From Heterotrichella gracilis (lineage: Eukaryota; Sar; Xanthophyceae; Tribonematales; Xanthonemataceae): a stretch of 47,152 nt of DNA. Of the stretch, positions 22,805 through 35,400 are shown one piece after another; position 1 is the stretch's first letter, and every line of letters begins with the position of its first letter. The translations under genes were made by a program, and so were the position numbers. The notes beneath the pieces are model-generated. The model did no database searches. It saw nothing but the letters and a program-made list of their open reading frames with translations, and was not told the origin of the DNA. The stretch lies in NCBI GenBank assembly GCA_032358255.1, contig JAULBX010026474.1, positions 1 to 47,152 of the forward strand. Reading direction: 5' to 3'.

Positions 22805-25253
22805 ATGGGACTGGGAGTTGGCTCCGACTTTTACTGGGTGCACTCTGGGGAGCCCCACTCGCTCCGTAGGAAGGCTCTGCTGGCCAAGTATGGTCCAAAA
22901 ATCAGGGCACTGTACGGCTACGACAACAGCACCGGGTACCAGGTATGATGCAGTAGGCAGCTGCTGTCATCACATGCGGTTACCTATTTCAAACTGCTGA
23001 TCTGCCAGCTGGTCTCCAGCCCACACGGCGCTGGCCAGTCCCTGCCAGAGGTTTGCTTTGAAACCTGGAGGCCTGTTGTTGCAGCCCTGCACGCCTGTTG
23101 TTGCCAGGCTACTGGTCCTGTCTTGGGTTACGTCACGATGGCGTGCGTGTACGTACCACTCCGTGGACGGCCTGGTTGTGCAGCCTTGGCCCACTGTGTA
23201 TCTTGTCAGAGTACCCTTTCTCCTTACCGTGCAACAAAGCCCTGCAAGCTCACCCAGGTGGTTCCCCACTCCCCACCCAGTCCGATGCTGAACCAGCTGG
23301 CCCCCCGTGTGACAGGTGCTCACAGTGGTAGCCCTGCAGTTCTTGATGGCGTACCTGGTGCGCAACTGGTCCTGGGGCCCGCTGGCTGTGGCCTCCTACG
23401 TCATCAGCGGCACTTTGAACCAGAACCTGTTCTGCGCCCAGCACGAGATCAGCCACTTTCTGGTGTACAAGACGCTGTGGTTGAACAGGGCCCTGGCCTT
23501 CACAGCCAACCTGCCCCTGGTGGTGCCCATGTGCGTGGCCTTCAGGAAGTACCACCAGGACCACCACTTCTTCCTGGTAAGCTATGGGGTTGGGTGCAAT
23601 ACATTCCGCGATCTGGCTGAGGCTATTGTGCTTGCTGTGGCGCACATGCACAAGGGGGGCTTTGTTGACAAAGGTTTATATTGGGCCGGCACTTAGCAGC
23701 GGCTTGTGAAAGGCGGCAGTGCATGGCATGCGGTCACTGTTGGTGTTTGCATCCCACCGGGGCACGCATCATCCATACTGGTGTGCCTAAGGGTGGCAAT
23801 ACCTGGGCAGAACCTGCTCCCAACCCTCCCGAGCGTGGGCAGCGGTGACCATGGACCTTTATTTCAAACCCTAAACCCTAAACTCCCAACCGTCCAGGGC
23901 GTGGACGGCTTTGACGTGGACCTGCCCACCTACTTTGAGGCCAACATGATCAGCAACACCACCTTCAAGGTCATGTGGGCCGCGGTGTACATCGCGGTGT
24001 ACGGCCTGCGGCCGCTCATCGTGCGGCCCAAGCCGGTGGGCGCCTCTGACATCCTCAACTGGGTGGTGGTCATGGGGTGCAACGGGCTGGTGCTCTACTT
24101 CTGGGGCTTCAAGTCCCTGCTGTACCTGTTTGCGGGCAGCATCCTGGGCGGGGGAATCCACCCCATGGCGGGCCACCTGATCGCGGAGCACTACATGTTC
24201 ATCAAGGTGAGAACAGGCCTTGCGCGTGTATCCCCCTGTTCGTGTCATCCGGGGTGATGCAGGAAGGGGGCGGGGCTGTGCGAGGTCGCTGGGGTTCTCG
24301 GCTGGGCAAGGAATATAGAGCGTGTAGGGCATGTGGTAAAGTTGCGTGGCGCCGGTGAAGTCGCCTGCGTTGTGGATGCATCCCGCCTCGGGCACGCTTG
24401 TACATGTAGCTGGAACTGGCGGGTGGAAGCATACCATCTTGGTAATTCATCAGACCAGGTTTACCAGATTCGGCATCAGTCTGGGGATGCATCCCTTGGG
24501 ACATGACCGCAACTGGGGCGCGCACATAAGTGGGTTACTGCGGGTGGCACCATGTATGGCATTAGCATTCCGGCCGCGACAGGGATGTAAGTTGTCCTTG
24601 CGTCTGTGTGCAGGGCCAGGAGACCTACTCCTACTACGGGTGGGGCAACAGGATCACATACAACGTGGGCTACCACAACGAGCACCACGACTTCCCTCAG
24701 ATCCCACACACCAGGCTGCACAAGGTAGGCCTTGATCCCAATCCCCAAGCGCTGGTCTATGCAGGCTGGGATTAGGACACCCGCCTCCAGACAATACAGT
24801 GCAGTGCAGTGCAGTCACACCCCACTGTTGCGACTGCCTGGTGTGGGGGCCTGGTGGGTGTGGAGACCCAAACTGTGCAGTTGGTGCATGAGCGTAGAGA
24901 GAAGCGCCTTCTTAGATTTGCATGCCCGACATTGTCTGATGCGCCACATAGCATGACACGAGACCTGTGTGCATTCTTGCATCATGTTTGGCATCAGTTG
25001 GCACAGGGCACCCCACCTCCTTCCACCAACACTGCCCCACCCGTTCCTCCCGCAGCTGCGCACCATCGCCCCCGAGTTCTACAACGAGATGTACCACCAC
25101 ACCTCGTGGATCTTCGTCATCTGGAAGTTCCTGAGCGACCCCGAGGTGGGCCCATGGACGCGCATGCGCAGGCCATCAGCCAAGGGGGACGAGGCCAAGC
25201 AAAGCAAGGAGGCGGTGCCCGCGCTGCTTGCCAAGGTGGCTAAGTTACACTGA
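22805..25253 (+). CDS. DES1: Sphingolipid delta-4 desaturase (DES1/DEGS-like)
   Basis: Five exons: 22805-22942, 23316-23576, 23898-24206, 24614-24724 and 25056-25253, 338 residues, all in phase 0. The protein should introduce the delta-4 double bond into the sphingoid base of ceramide in the ER membrane. The N-terminus ([20 protein letters not shown] then AKYGPKI) follows the family's DFxWVYTDQPHxxRRxxILxKYPxIK pattern. Three histidine boxes that bind the di-iron centre are present: HEISH, HQDHH and HNEHHDFP, the last within [19 protein letters not shown]. Hydrophobic segments lie between them. The C-terminal [13 protein letters not shown] is typical. Length is close to animal DES1 (about 320). 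The start was chosen to match the family's N-terminus. A weak copy of the third-exon acceptor edge lies at about 23831-23859. Confidence 0.96.
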
Positions 25254-28227
25254 GTGCGGGGAGGGAAACGCTGCCCTGCTTGAAGCGGGGAAATGGTAGG
25301 GGGCTAGGCCAAGATCCTGGTGCTCCGACCTGATGGATCCGCATGCTTCCAGCGGTGGTGGGAGGGATTTTCCTGGGGGGAGGTAGGAGGGAACAGGGGA
25401 GGGGAGGCGCGGCGGGTAGTTAAGGAACACAGGCTGGCGAATGGGCACAGGCTGGCGAATGGGCTAGAATGGTGTAGGGGGCCCTATGGGACAGCCTGCG
25501 CGTGTGGTCAGTGGAGTGGCTTTTACCAGCCGGCCACGCCGTTGGGAGTAAAGATGGATGAGCTGGATAGGGAGCTTGGTGGGGAATGTTGAGGGGTGAA
25601 CCCTGAACCCGAACTAGTGGGTGAACAGCAGGCAGCATGCCTGTGGATATCGCACGGTTTCACTGGAAGAAATGCAGCCGATGCATTGATAGGATTCTGA
25701 TGCTCTTGAGCATATTTATCATTTGATCGTACCTATCTGGGGCACATGGAGCGTGCACAAAGCAGTCTGTGCATGGTCACAGCTCCACGCCTTTGTTTCC
25801 TTTTTGTTGCCTCACCCTAGTAGTACACGGTATGCCAAAACTGGAGGTATGGTGCGACACTTTAAATTTGACGTTGATTAGAGTTTGGGTCTAGGGTTTA
25901 GGGTTTTGACACTTTTACCGGCACTGTGTACTGATTTCCCCTACCCTCGGCGACGCCTCGGATTTTGGCAGCCACTGTGTGCATGGCTGGTCACGGAAAC
26001 GCCACCTGGCAGCTGGCACCATGTGGCCATGTGACCGTTGCAATTGCCCACCATTTTGCCAAAACGTTGTTGAGCTGCCTTGCCTTGACCTCGCCTTTTT
26101 GCCGCCTAGGCAGAGATGTTTGCATGGACTGACATAAAAGAGTGCTTCATTTTGCTAGAGAACTCTTAGGTAGTATACTAATTGTAGGGTTGCCCGCCTG
26201 TGTGAACGGGCCTGCCACGCTGTTTGATGGCTCCGAGTCCGACTCGGTGGACAGCCACCTTGCAAGACTTGGGTCGGTCGATCGCTGATGTAACGTAACA
26301 CTGTAGGAACCACCACATTTGATGACCTGTCAGGCCCATCAACCGATGGGCCAAGCAAAGAATGACTGAATAAAATGTATTTTGTGACAATGTCCAACAT
26401 TTCAAATTCAGTGCAGTGCGCAGACTGCTGTACCTTGTGTATTTTGCAGGAATGCATGCAAATATTTTGCTAAGGTTGGACGTTGTGGTTCAAGCCAAGC
26501 TGAGCTGGGCCGCCCATTGAATGGCCCATTTGCGGATGAAAATAAATCTCCTAAATCAGTTTCATTTTGGCCACTTTCAAACTTCTGCCCGGCACCAGGG
26601 CTGGCCAACCGCTGGCAGGAATGAGTCACTGAAACAGCACACTTGTTCACAATTACAAACTGTGAACTACAGTCCTAAGGAAGGCATCCTTGAATCAGAC
26701 CAATTTCAACGAGGCAATGGCCGACCATCACATTGATGGTGAGTTGCACTGCCGGGCAATGATCAGACTATGCATGGCAATCGCGGGGAATGGATCATAA
26801 TTTGCTGCCATTAGGAATATGTAGAATATAGTCTTGTGGCAAACCTCAGCGCTCAGCGCAACAAAATGTTTCCCGTCACTGGCTTATCCGACAACTCACT
26901 GAGTTGAACTCACTAAAGGGAAACACGTGTTAATCTGGGGTCATTTGATCAATGCCCCGACACACCTAACCTACACAATCAAGCTAAAGGGCGTGCACGC
27001 GAAAACAACAAGGCTTGGCGAGAAAAAGAAAAGGAAACAAATCTTGCAGCTATGGGCCCGCCCAGTACAAAAAATGCTTCGATCACCCAGGCGTCCACAC
27101 CACAGCACCAATACACACACCACTAGAGAAAGATGTTTGGAAAGGGAACACACATAATCTTGTTGCGTTGCCAACGCGTACGCGCACATACGGGGCTGCA
27201 ACTGCAAAACCAAAATCCCACTGGCTCAGCCTCTTGACAGGCCACTGCCTTAGGAACCCCAACCCCACAAAACACCCCTCAGAGTTTTCCTTACTGAGCC
27301 GGAGGACAGCTTAATGCTCCGATATCTCCACACACAAAGTCTTGATAAAAGAAAAGGAAAACAACGTGAAAGACAGCAATAATATTAGATGCTACCGTAT
27401 TGGAAACTTCCACAGGAACACAACCCTGTATACAATGTCATTAGCTCCCACGATTCAGAGAGTGACAGCTTTTGTGACATGGTAGACCACCCTTACGCTG
27501 CATCTCAAAACACACCAGGAGCCTCGCACATGGCCCCTCCCCTCCCCATTCCGTTGGCTTGGGAGTACATGCGTGCCAGGGGAATATTATCATTCCGAGT
27601 TCTACAGTCCCCTGGAACGTGCCCTGACCACCCCCTTCTCTCCAACAAACTCCCTCCCCCATCATCCCCCCCCTCACGCGCTGTCGCTCTCCCAGAGTGG
27701 CGCCTAGGCACCCTCGCCTCTGCCTGCACTCCCATATCCCCCTCCCAGCAGACTCCCCCCATGCGCGTATACAGTACTGTATGTCCGCATGCCACCCCAT
27801 CACCAATATATTACCAAAAAACTTTGACTTGCATAACATATACGTGCCAGCCCAGGCAACCTCCCCTCTCCATCAGTACCTGTCCTCCTCCTTGTGCATG
27901 GCAGCCAGCATCACCTGTCCACTCCCCCTGCTCTTGATCGTGCTAGCGCCAAGTGGCAGGGCCACATGGTCATCCACGTGCCCTACATGGAGAGAGAGAT
28001 TGAAAAGACGTTAGAAAACAAACAAGTACGCAGACTGTCATCACACATGCGCCAAAGAGAAGTGAGGATCAGGCAATTTTAATGCCCTACGTACGTACGT
28101 ACTTGCCATTGGCGTTGCTGGCAAGTTCTTTTCCTCTTCCATACAACTCTATCCACTCCTCCCCTTACCATGACCACCTCGTGCCATACACCTTTTCCTG
28201 TCCGCTGTCATTTCTCATACATTCATC
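25254..28227. other. Convergent intergenic gap
   Basis: No gene is supported. An 18-bp tandem pair (acaggctggcgaatgggc) is at 25429-25464, a TTTAGGG-like motif at 25890-25906 and an (ACGT)n run near 28088-28102. A TGTAA at about 26289 could end the desaturase transcript, which would imply a long 3' UTR. Open frames at 27389-27937 have no family signature. Confidence 0.5.
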
Positions 28228-31200
28228 TTAACAACTTCGATAATGTTCACCAAACACCACCTGTACACTATCTCCCTTACCATCATCTAGGTGCCCTAGA
28301 TCGTGCTCGTGAGCTGAATCATTGCCATCCGAGAAGGCGCCCAGCTCCTCATCATGTGCATCACTTGCAGCACATGACCCAGGCAAGGGGGTGAAGTCAG
28401 ATCCCAGGAGACAGGGGAAGTACTGGCTTCTGGATGCCAGCTGGAGGATGACGTACACTGCGCAAGGGGTTGGGGGTTAGGGTTCTAGGGTTGACGATTA
28501 CGGTGGGGATGCAAGGGCTAGAGGGTAGATGGGCATGGCAGGTTATCATCACGATGTGACTTCAAGCAGTGCTGCTGGGTAGGCAAACAGGGCAATTTCA
28601 CAATGCGCTAGGCGTGGCATGGCAAGTTGTTGCAAGGCTTCAACCAGCCTCATGCAAGTTGCAGTGAACCCACCACTAGTGTCAGGGTGGGATAAAACTG
28701 GAGCTAGTTTGCAACTCTCAGGAGGCTGCTGCTCACACAAAAGATGTATCGAGTCCACCCCATATTCTTTACAACCAGTGCATGCAGATGCCATTATGAT
28801 CACCAATATTGGCATGCCATCACCAACACCATTACTCACATGCCATCATGAAGGCGATCACTCCATGCAGCGTGAAGGCAAACCAGGTGTAGGCAACCAT
28901 TGCGCTGGCGCCATAATCCTCACTCCACGCGGGGTCGCCTGCGCACAAGGATAAACGGCTACAGTTTAGGATTCAAAGTGTGTAAGCTTCAGGGAGTAGG
29001 GGTACACCTGTCACTGGGGCAGAGGGGTTTAGGGCTTGAAACTTGGGCTTCAGGGTTACGGGTTTAGGGTTTGAATCTCAGCAAGTAGAGGTTCATTTGT
29101 CACTGGGGCAACACCTCTGCACCACTCTTAAAATGGACATATCCAGAGTGTTGTTGACTGGGCACCCACGCCCGCACCTAAGAACATGATGTGCGCGATC
29201 ATCCAGAACCACACCCCCTGCAGCAGCTGCGCGTTCCCCCCTGCCCCACCCCACACCCGCCAGCAAGGCGCAACCGCCTCAGCCAGTACCACCACCCTCC
29301 TATCCTGATACCGCTACCACCGCCATTTGCCCATCTTGCGCGACAAGGCCCTGCTGGTTCAAATTGACCCCATGTCCCCTCCCAAACCCCACCTGAGAAC
29401 ATGATGTGCGCAATCATCCAGAACCACACCCCCTGCAGCAGCTGCGCCCCGCCCCTGCCCCACCCTAGCCCCCTCCAGCGGGGCGCAGCCGCCTCAGTCA
29501 GCAGTATGAGGGTGAGCAGGCAGCAGCACAGGCCCAGCAGCTGGTGCACAGCCGCATCCAGGGGAGTGTGCTTCTTGTGAGTGACCAACAGGAAGAACTC
29601 GATGCTGTAGGCCAGGGCCAAGACGACCTGCATCGGGGGTGAAGTGTGCGGGTCTGTCGCATGAGCTTTTGGACCGTGATTGTGTAGCGCTACAATCACA
29701 TGCGCTGATGAGAAACCATCACTCAATATACAGCAGTCGTGCGCAGCCTACAACCTTAACCCTAAAACCTAAACCACATCACCACATGTGAGCATGCGAT
29801 TGGAGTGCAAATAGCAGCGGCGGCGCACCTCCCCTGCCAGTGCCAGGTGGCAACAGGTGGCGCATAATGAGCAGGCCAATTTTGTAGGGTTCTAAGGATA
29901 CAGGGTTAAGGGTTTAGGGCTTTAGGATATAGGGTATAGGGTGAAGGGTTCAGGGCTTACCCGGTCAGCGCCAGGTGGCAGCAGCTGGCGCTCTGTCAGT
30001 AGGTCTGCAATTCCTGACTCAAGCACACAGGAACATGATAAGTCGGCAGCACCTCCATGCATGGGTGCCGATGGGCGTGCGTGGGGAAATGTCGCATGTG
30101 GGTGTGGAGGCGCTGCAGCTGTGTGTGTGTGTGTGGTTGGGAAGGGGCCCTGCCGGTGTGGTTGATTCCCCTTTCATGTGTGGGTAAGTGTGGTGTGCAC
30201 TCTGGCAAGTGGCGCCCGGGCGACCTGTGCGACACCCGCCAGAATGCAAGCAACAGGGGCGCATGCAGCATCGCGCGCAAACCCTGACCTATAAACCCTA
30301 AACACAGCACATGCCAAGTGCAGTGGGTGTGCGCACCTGATAGTATGAAGGCCGGGTATGTGGCTGTGTGTGTCCAGTTGTTGACGTGGAGCGGGTGGAA
30401 GCGGCCAGCCCACGCAGTCCCAGGGGGGCAGTACATGGTCCTGGGGACAGGAGTAGGGTTTAGAAGACTGCGAGGGTTTAGGGTTTAGAGTGTAGAGTGG
30501 ACGCGGCCACCCCATGCTGTCCTGGGGTACCAGTACATGGTCCTGGGGATAGGAGTAGGGTTTAGAAGGCCGGAATGGTTAGAAGGCCATTGGGGTTTAT
30601 GCTGGAAGCGGCCAGCCCAGTCCCAGGGGGTTTAAAAGCCCGAGTGGGTTAGAAGGCAGTGAGGGGTTAGGACTTAGGGTGAAGCGGCCAGCGCAGTCCC
30701 AGGGGGGTTCCTGGGGACAGGAGTATGGTTTAGAAGGCTGAGAGGGTTTAGGGTTTAGGTTTTAGGGTGGAAGCGGCCAGCGCTCTGCCAAGGGGGCAGT
30801 ACATGGTCCTGAGGACTGGAGTAGGGTTTAGAAGGCTGAGACGGTTAGGGTTTAGGGTTCAGGGTGGGAGCGGCCTGGAGAAGGGTCAGGGTTTAGTGGG
30901 TTCGAGGCTAGGGTCAGAGGGTGCCCAGCCAATGCCATCCAGGAAAGAAGCAGTACATCCCGGCTTCCTGAAGTACTGGTGCAGATGTATTGTGCAGAAC
31001 GCGTGAGATGGGCTACTATTAATGCTGCTTAAGGGTCAGTGTGGCCCATGCCGCCCAAAGGGGGCAGTACATCCCGATACGGTGATTATGCATCCAATGA
31101 GAGTCAGACCGCGTGACGTTGCCGCAAGTAACTAGCAAGACGTAGTATATCGGAGGGCTTGGGTTCGTTGTTTGCACACCGCGGCAGTGCACGTGGTCGT

Positions 31201-31927
31201 GGCAGTGACGTCTCCAGTGCATCTCAGCCACTGTGTGACAACGCACATTTGGCCGAGGATGCATGCCGGCGCACCACCCGCGCCCAAAAGGTGCAGCATT
31301 GGCTCTTGGAGCGTCTAAGGCGCGTGTAGGGGGTGGGTTTGGGGACAGTTTCCGCGCGCGGTGTGGGGAGTGGCATGCACTGCTTCCAAAAGGTTTTGGC
31401 GCTTAGAAAGGCGCCAAGCCGGCGTTTAACTGGCAATGTTGCTGCACGCTGCTGCTAGAAAACGAGGTCACTGGCTAGGAAAAATGTAACAAAAGGCTCC
31501 AAGGCGGTTTCCTTTGCACGCGCTGCAGCAGCCCCGTTTCATTTCAGTGAATGAGACCCGTCTAGCTGGCATGCATGCCGCACCTGTACCCGTCGTCGTT
31601 CCTCTTGTGCCAGTGGTCGCCCAGCAGCTCCATGAAGATAGCAAATGGGGGCACAACCAGCTTCAGCACCACCTCCAGGTAGTGCAACCTCCCGTTGCCC
31701 ATCGGGTACCACGCCGCGCTGCAGTAGGGCGTTGTCGGGTGGTGCAGCGTCCGGGTGAAGCTGGCAAGAGTCCACCACAGGCCCCACACGATGAAGATGG
31801 CCCCCGGCGCGAAGTGGCCCAGCCACGACCCGAACACCCACCCCGCCACGGCCTTCCCGTCGCAGTCCACCGCCATGGGGTTGTGCATTGTGTGGTTGCC
31901 CGAGGTTTCTGCCTCATGCATGTCCAT
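28228..31927 (-). CDS. TMEM45/DUF716-family multi-pass membrane protein
   Basis: Exons, 5' to 3': 31927-31584, 30440-30337, 30013-29961, 29627-29393, 28938-28840 and 28457-28228, about 354 residues with consistent phases. The family is recognised from GHFAPGAIFIVWGLWWTL near the N-terminus (TMEM45: GHxxPGxxFxxxGLWW), the NNWTHTATYPAFILSGIADL segment, LAYSIEFFLLVTHKKHTPLD with its VHQLLGL helix, and LLQGVWFWMIAHIMF. These give about seven membrane helices. Several His and Trp residues typical of the family are kept. The acidic tail (DEELGAFSDGNDSAHEHD) is cytosolic or unstructured. The molecular role of DUF716 proteins is not well known, and I infer none here. A GTAAGG inside the last exon could be an alternative donor. 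Confidence 0.82.
29176..29262 (-). repeat. Copy of the TMEM45 exon-4 donor edge
   Basis: It repeats 29390-29470: cacctragaacatgatgtg, cgatcatccagaaccacacc, then ccctgcagcagctgcgc. Identity is about 95% over the first 60 bases, including the donor (cacct), with decay beyond. Confidence 0.9.
30389..31080 (-). repeat. Tandem copies of the TMEM45 exon-2 acceptor edge, about 8 units
   Basis: The real exon edge with acceptor (30389-30466) is followed in the intron by units starting near 30498, 30603, 30680, 30767, 30864, 30922 and 31038. Each holds all or part of gcggccagcc, cagtcccagggggcag, tacatggtcctggggac and aggagtagggtttagaag. TTTAGGG filler separates the units. Later units lose blocks and gain substitutions; the last keep only gcagtacatcccg. 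Confidence 0.9.
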
Positions 31928-32419
31928 CGTGTGTGGATGTTTCCAAGCTTGCGAAAGTCAACTGGCCAATTCTGCCCACCCGTGCAATGCCACGGCCTGT
32001 TCGGTTTGTGAATCACATGTAAGCTTTGGGAGACGAGGACCAAGGCATGAGAGGCACGACGTCTCGACATATGTGTGAAAGCCCACGCTGCGTGCTGTGT
32101 CCACTTTTTCGCCAAAAAGGATTTCGTAAGCCCATGGTTTGGATTTGCAATCATGTGGGATGGAATCACATGTGGGATGCATCTCGGGATGAGCTAATTT
32201 TGAATTTCAAGTTTCCATCCCCACAGGAAGCCCTGCTCCTGTCGCACAGAAGGCGTCCTCCCAAGTTTTCCTCACCCATCTGGTGACTACCAGCCTCCCA
32301 GGCACCGTACTCTAAAAAGGCATTGCCAAACACTCACAATCATTTACACGGAATGCTGCCATGCAAGTTTTTCCTCTTCAGGAAATCCACACCAGTGGTG
32401 GCACCTCACAAATGGGTTG
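31928..32419. other. Short intergenic region between same-strand genes
   Basis: It lies between the torsin-like gene's stop and the TMEM45 start, both on the minus strand, so it must hold the torsin 3' end and the TMEM45 promoter. A TTACA (32344-32348), 72 bases past the torsin stop, may be its poly(A) signal. Confidence 0.5.
32344..32348 (-). terminator. Putative TGTAA poly(A) signal of the torsin-like gene
   Basis: TTACA on the + strand, 72 bases downstream of the stop codon at 32420. Confidence 0.45.
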
Positions 32420-35400
32420 TCAGCTGCGCAGCGTGTGCGCCACCAGCCGGTACCCATCCCCCCCCACCAGCAGCTCCACTCTCCCCCGCTCCCCCTCCCC
32501 CTGCCCCCCACAATGAACCCCCACCACCCCAGCACCGGCCGCAGTAACATCCCCCCCGGGCGACATTCCCTCCCCAGTTGACAGCTGTGCACGTTGCTCC
32601 CTTGCCCACGTGTCCAGGGCGCGTGCCACGTAGCGCGTCATGAGGGTCCCCACCTCCTTGGCACCCTCAATAGGGTATTCGCCGTCAAAATCCACCTGGG
32701 AGCAAGGGGGGTGTCAGATAGTGGGCCAGGTGGCCTGACCACAGCCATTAAAAATGGCTGCGCAGTTGCTGCAGCTGCTGAATGAGACCATGATTAGCAC
32801 GATAACCCTCAGCCCTCACTTCCTACTCCAGGATCCATACATATACTGCTCTCGAGCAGGAATGCATGTTGAACATGTACACGTTCTCGCTCGAAAGCAA
32901 GATAAGCAGTCAAACCCTACAATGCAGCGCCAGGCAGTATCCGGTTCCCAACAGCAACCCTAAATCCTAAAAGCACCCACCTTGGAGGTCAAAAACTCCA
33001 CCACCTCCGGCCCCCACACCAGCCCCACCCCCCACTCCCGCTCCATCGCCGCCCCCCGCTCCCGCAGCCGCATCCCAAACAGGCGCCGGATGTGGGGCCT
33101 CTCCAGGGGGAGGAAGGGGAGGAAGAAATCGATGAGCGACAGCATCTTCACGGTGTCAATGCGGTCCTCGCACTCCGCTGCCATCCACTGCGTGAAGATG
33201 AGGTCCTTGAGCATGCGCTGGGCGGCCTCGGGGGAGATCTGTAGGGGAAGGGGGGGGTAATTGTGACAAAAATGCTGTGTGTTTCGTTGGTTGTTTTTGT
33301 TCCATCGGGCTGAATTCATTTTTACTTCAGCCTTCCGAGTGCGGCCCATGCCCTGGCCCACCGATAACCTGCCCCGCACCTGAGGAAATCTACAAAACTA
33401 GCACACATCAGGGATAACAGTCATAACATACAGCAAATATGTCCCCAACCTTGCTCCTATCCCCCGCCTCGTGCAGTATCTAGTGCAGATGACTACAGCC
33501 CCCATTGAACCCCAAACCCTAACCCTATACCCTAAACCCTATCCCACCTTGCTCCTCTCCCCTGCCTCATGCAGCAGCTGGTGCAGCTGGCTGTAGCCGC
33601 TGTTGGACCCCAAACCCTAACCGTAAACCCTAGAATCTAAACCCTAAATCCTGACCCGTGGTACCTTGCTCCTCTCCCCTGCCTCATGTAGCAGCTGGTG
33701 TAGCTGGCTGTAGCCGCTGTTGGACTCGAGCATGATGATGAACCTGGGATGGACGTGGGGATTATTGGGGATTGGACTCGAGGATGACGGTTGAATTGGG
33801 AATGGGCATGCATATGGATGGGGATTGCAATTTGAGTCAATGATGAACCTGGGAATTGGACGTGAGGACTATGCTGAAACTGGGGATGGGCGTAGATTGT
33901 TGCGTGACTGCATTGAGGTTTGCACAGCCTCCGGGTCGACCATGCGCAATGGCTCAGTTCACAATGCACAGGCCAAACCATGCGCCATGACCCCCGATTG
34001 CATGCACCTGAAATTCAGGTTCTCACAGCACTCGCCACGCTGGTAAAGCGGCCCTCAAAAGCCAGCCCCCCTACCACCACAGACATGAATCCCCACCTGT
34101 TGTTGGTTGCTGTGAGGTTTGCGCTGTGCGGGTTCTGGATCAGCTGCCTTAATAGCCCCCTGGTTTGGCAGTCCAGCTTGTCATACTCCTCAACCACCAG
34201 CAGGGACTGGGGGGTGATGGCAAGGTGGGACAGGATGGCAGAGCGAAGCAGATTATGTTGCTCCCCTTGCTCGGCAGCCACATAGTCCATGCCATACAGC
34301 ACCTGCAGGAGGTTGAGGTTAGGGTCACGATTAGGGTTACGATTAGGGTTGGGGCCTAGATTCTAGGATTCAGAGGTTAGGCCACATGTCACACAGCACC
34401 AGCAGGGATTGGGTGGCAAAGTCGCGGCATGGCGACGGGCATGCCCTACTGCGGTTGTGGCCCTCAGGCCGCGCCATGTCATGATGTGCCATGCCATGCC
34501 ATGCCAAGCAGTGCCGCCCGTGCCGAGGCATGCCATGCCGTGGCAAGCCAGCCTTGCCGTAGCCGCGGTGGTTTATGTGGCAGGGTACCTCTCCCAAAAT
34601 GCATCGCATAGCACCATTCTCACCCAACTCCTGGACCAAAATACCGCTCAACGCACCACCTCTCCGCTCCCATCCATCACCATATGCACCCACCTTGTAC
34701 CCCGGGCACGCCACCCCTGGGCAGCTCCCACTATTCTGGTCAGTGAGGTTGTACAGCGCATGCGCCACCAGCCGATGGAAAAATGTCTTGCCCACCCCCG
34801 GGGGCCCGTGCGCCGACAACACCAAGGGTTTGCTAGGGTGTTCCTGGCGCAGGTGGTGGCATATGGCGGTGCAGGCCTGCTCGAGTGCCAGCTCCTGACC
34901 CACTATGGTGGAGAGCAGGTAGGGTTCTAGGGTGTCGCAGGCTGCGGGGGAGAAGTCGACTGGGGCTGCAAGGGGGTGTGAAGGAAGTTTAGGGTTTTGC
35001 AGGTTGGGTTGTAGGGTTTTTGAAGGTAGGGTGTCCTGGCGCAGGTGGTGGCACATGGCTGTGCATGTCTGCTCCAGTGCCAGCTCCTGGCCCACTATTG
35101 TGGATAGCAGGTAGGGTTCTAGGGTTTCGCAGGCGGCGGGGTAGAAGTCGACTGGGGCTGCGAAGGGCATTGGGTTTTGGGGCATTGCAAGTTGGGTTCT
35201 AGGGATTTTGCTTGTAGGATTGTAGGGTTCTGTAGGCAATTTGGGGAGTGGGCAATTCACAGGGGAAAAGGGTAGTGAGGGGATTTGTAGGATTTTGCAA
35301 GCAGGCAGATGAGAGTGAACTGGACAGGCGCTGCAAGGTGGGGCATAGGGTGGGTGGTGGGGTGGTGGGGAGCGACAGAGAGTGACGTCAGAGGCAGAAG

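Noticed and set aside
27389..27937. + strand open frame of 182 codons
   Set aside because: Pro/Ser/Thr-rich with no motif. It resembles C-rich non-coding DNA and has no gene-like splicing context.
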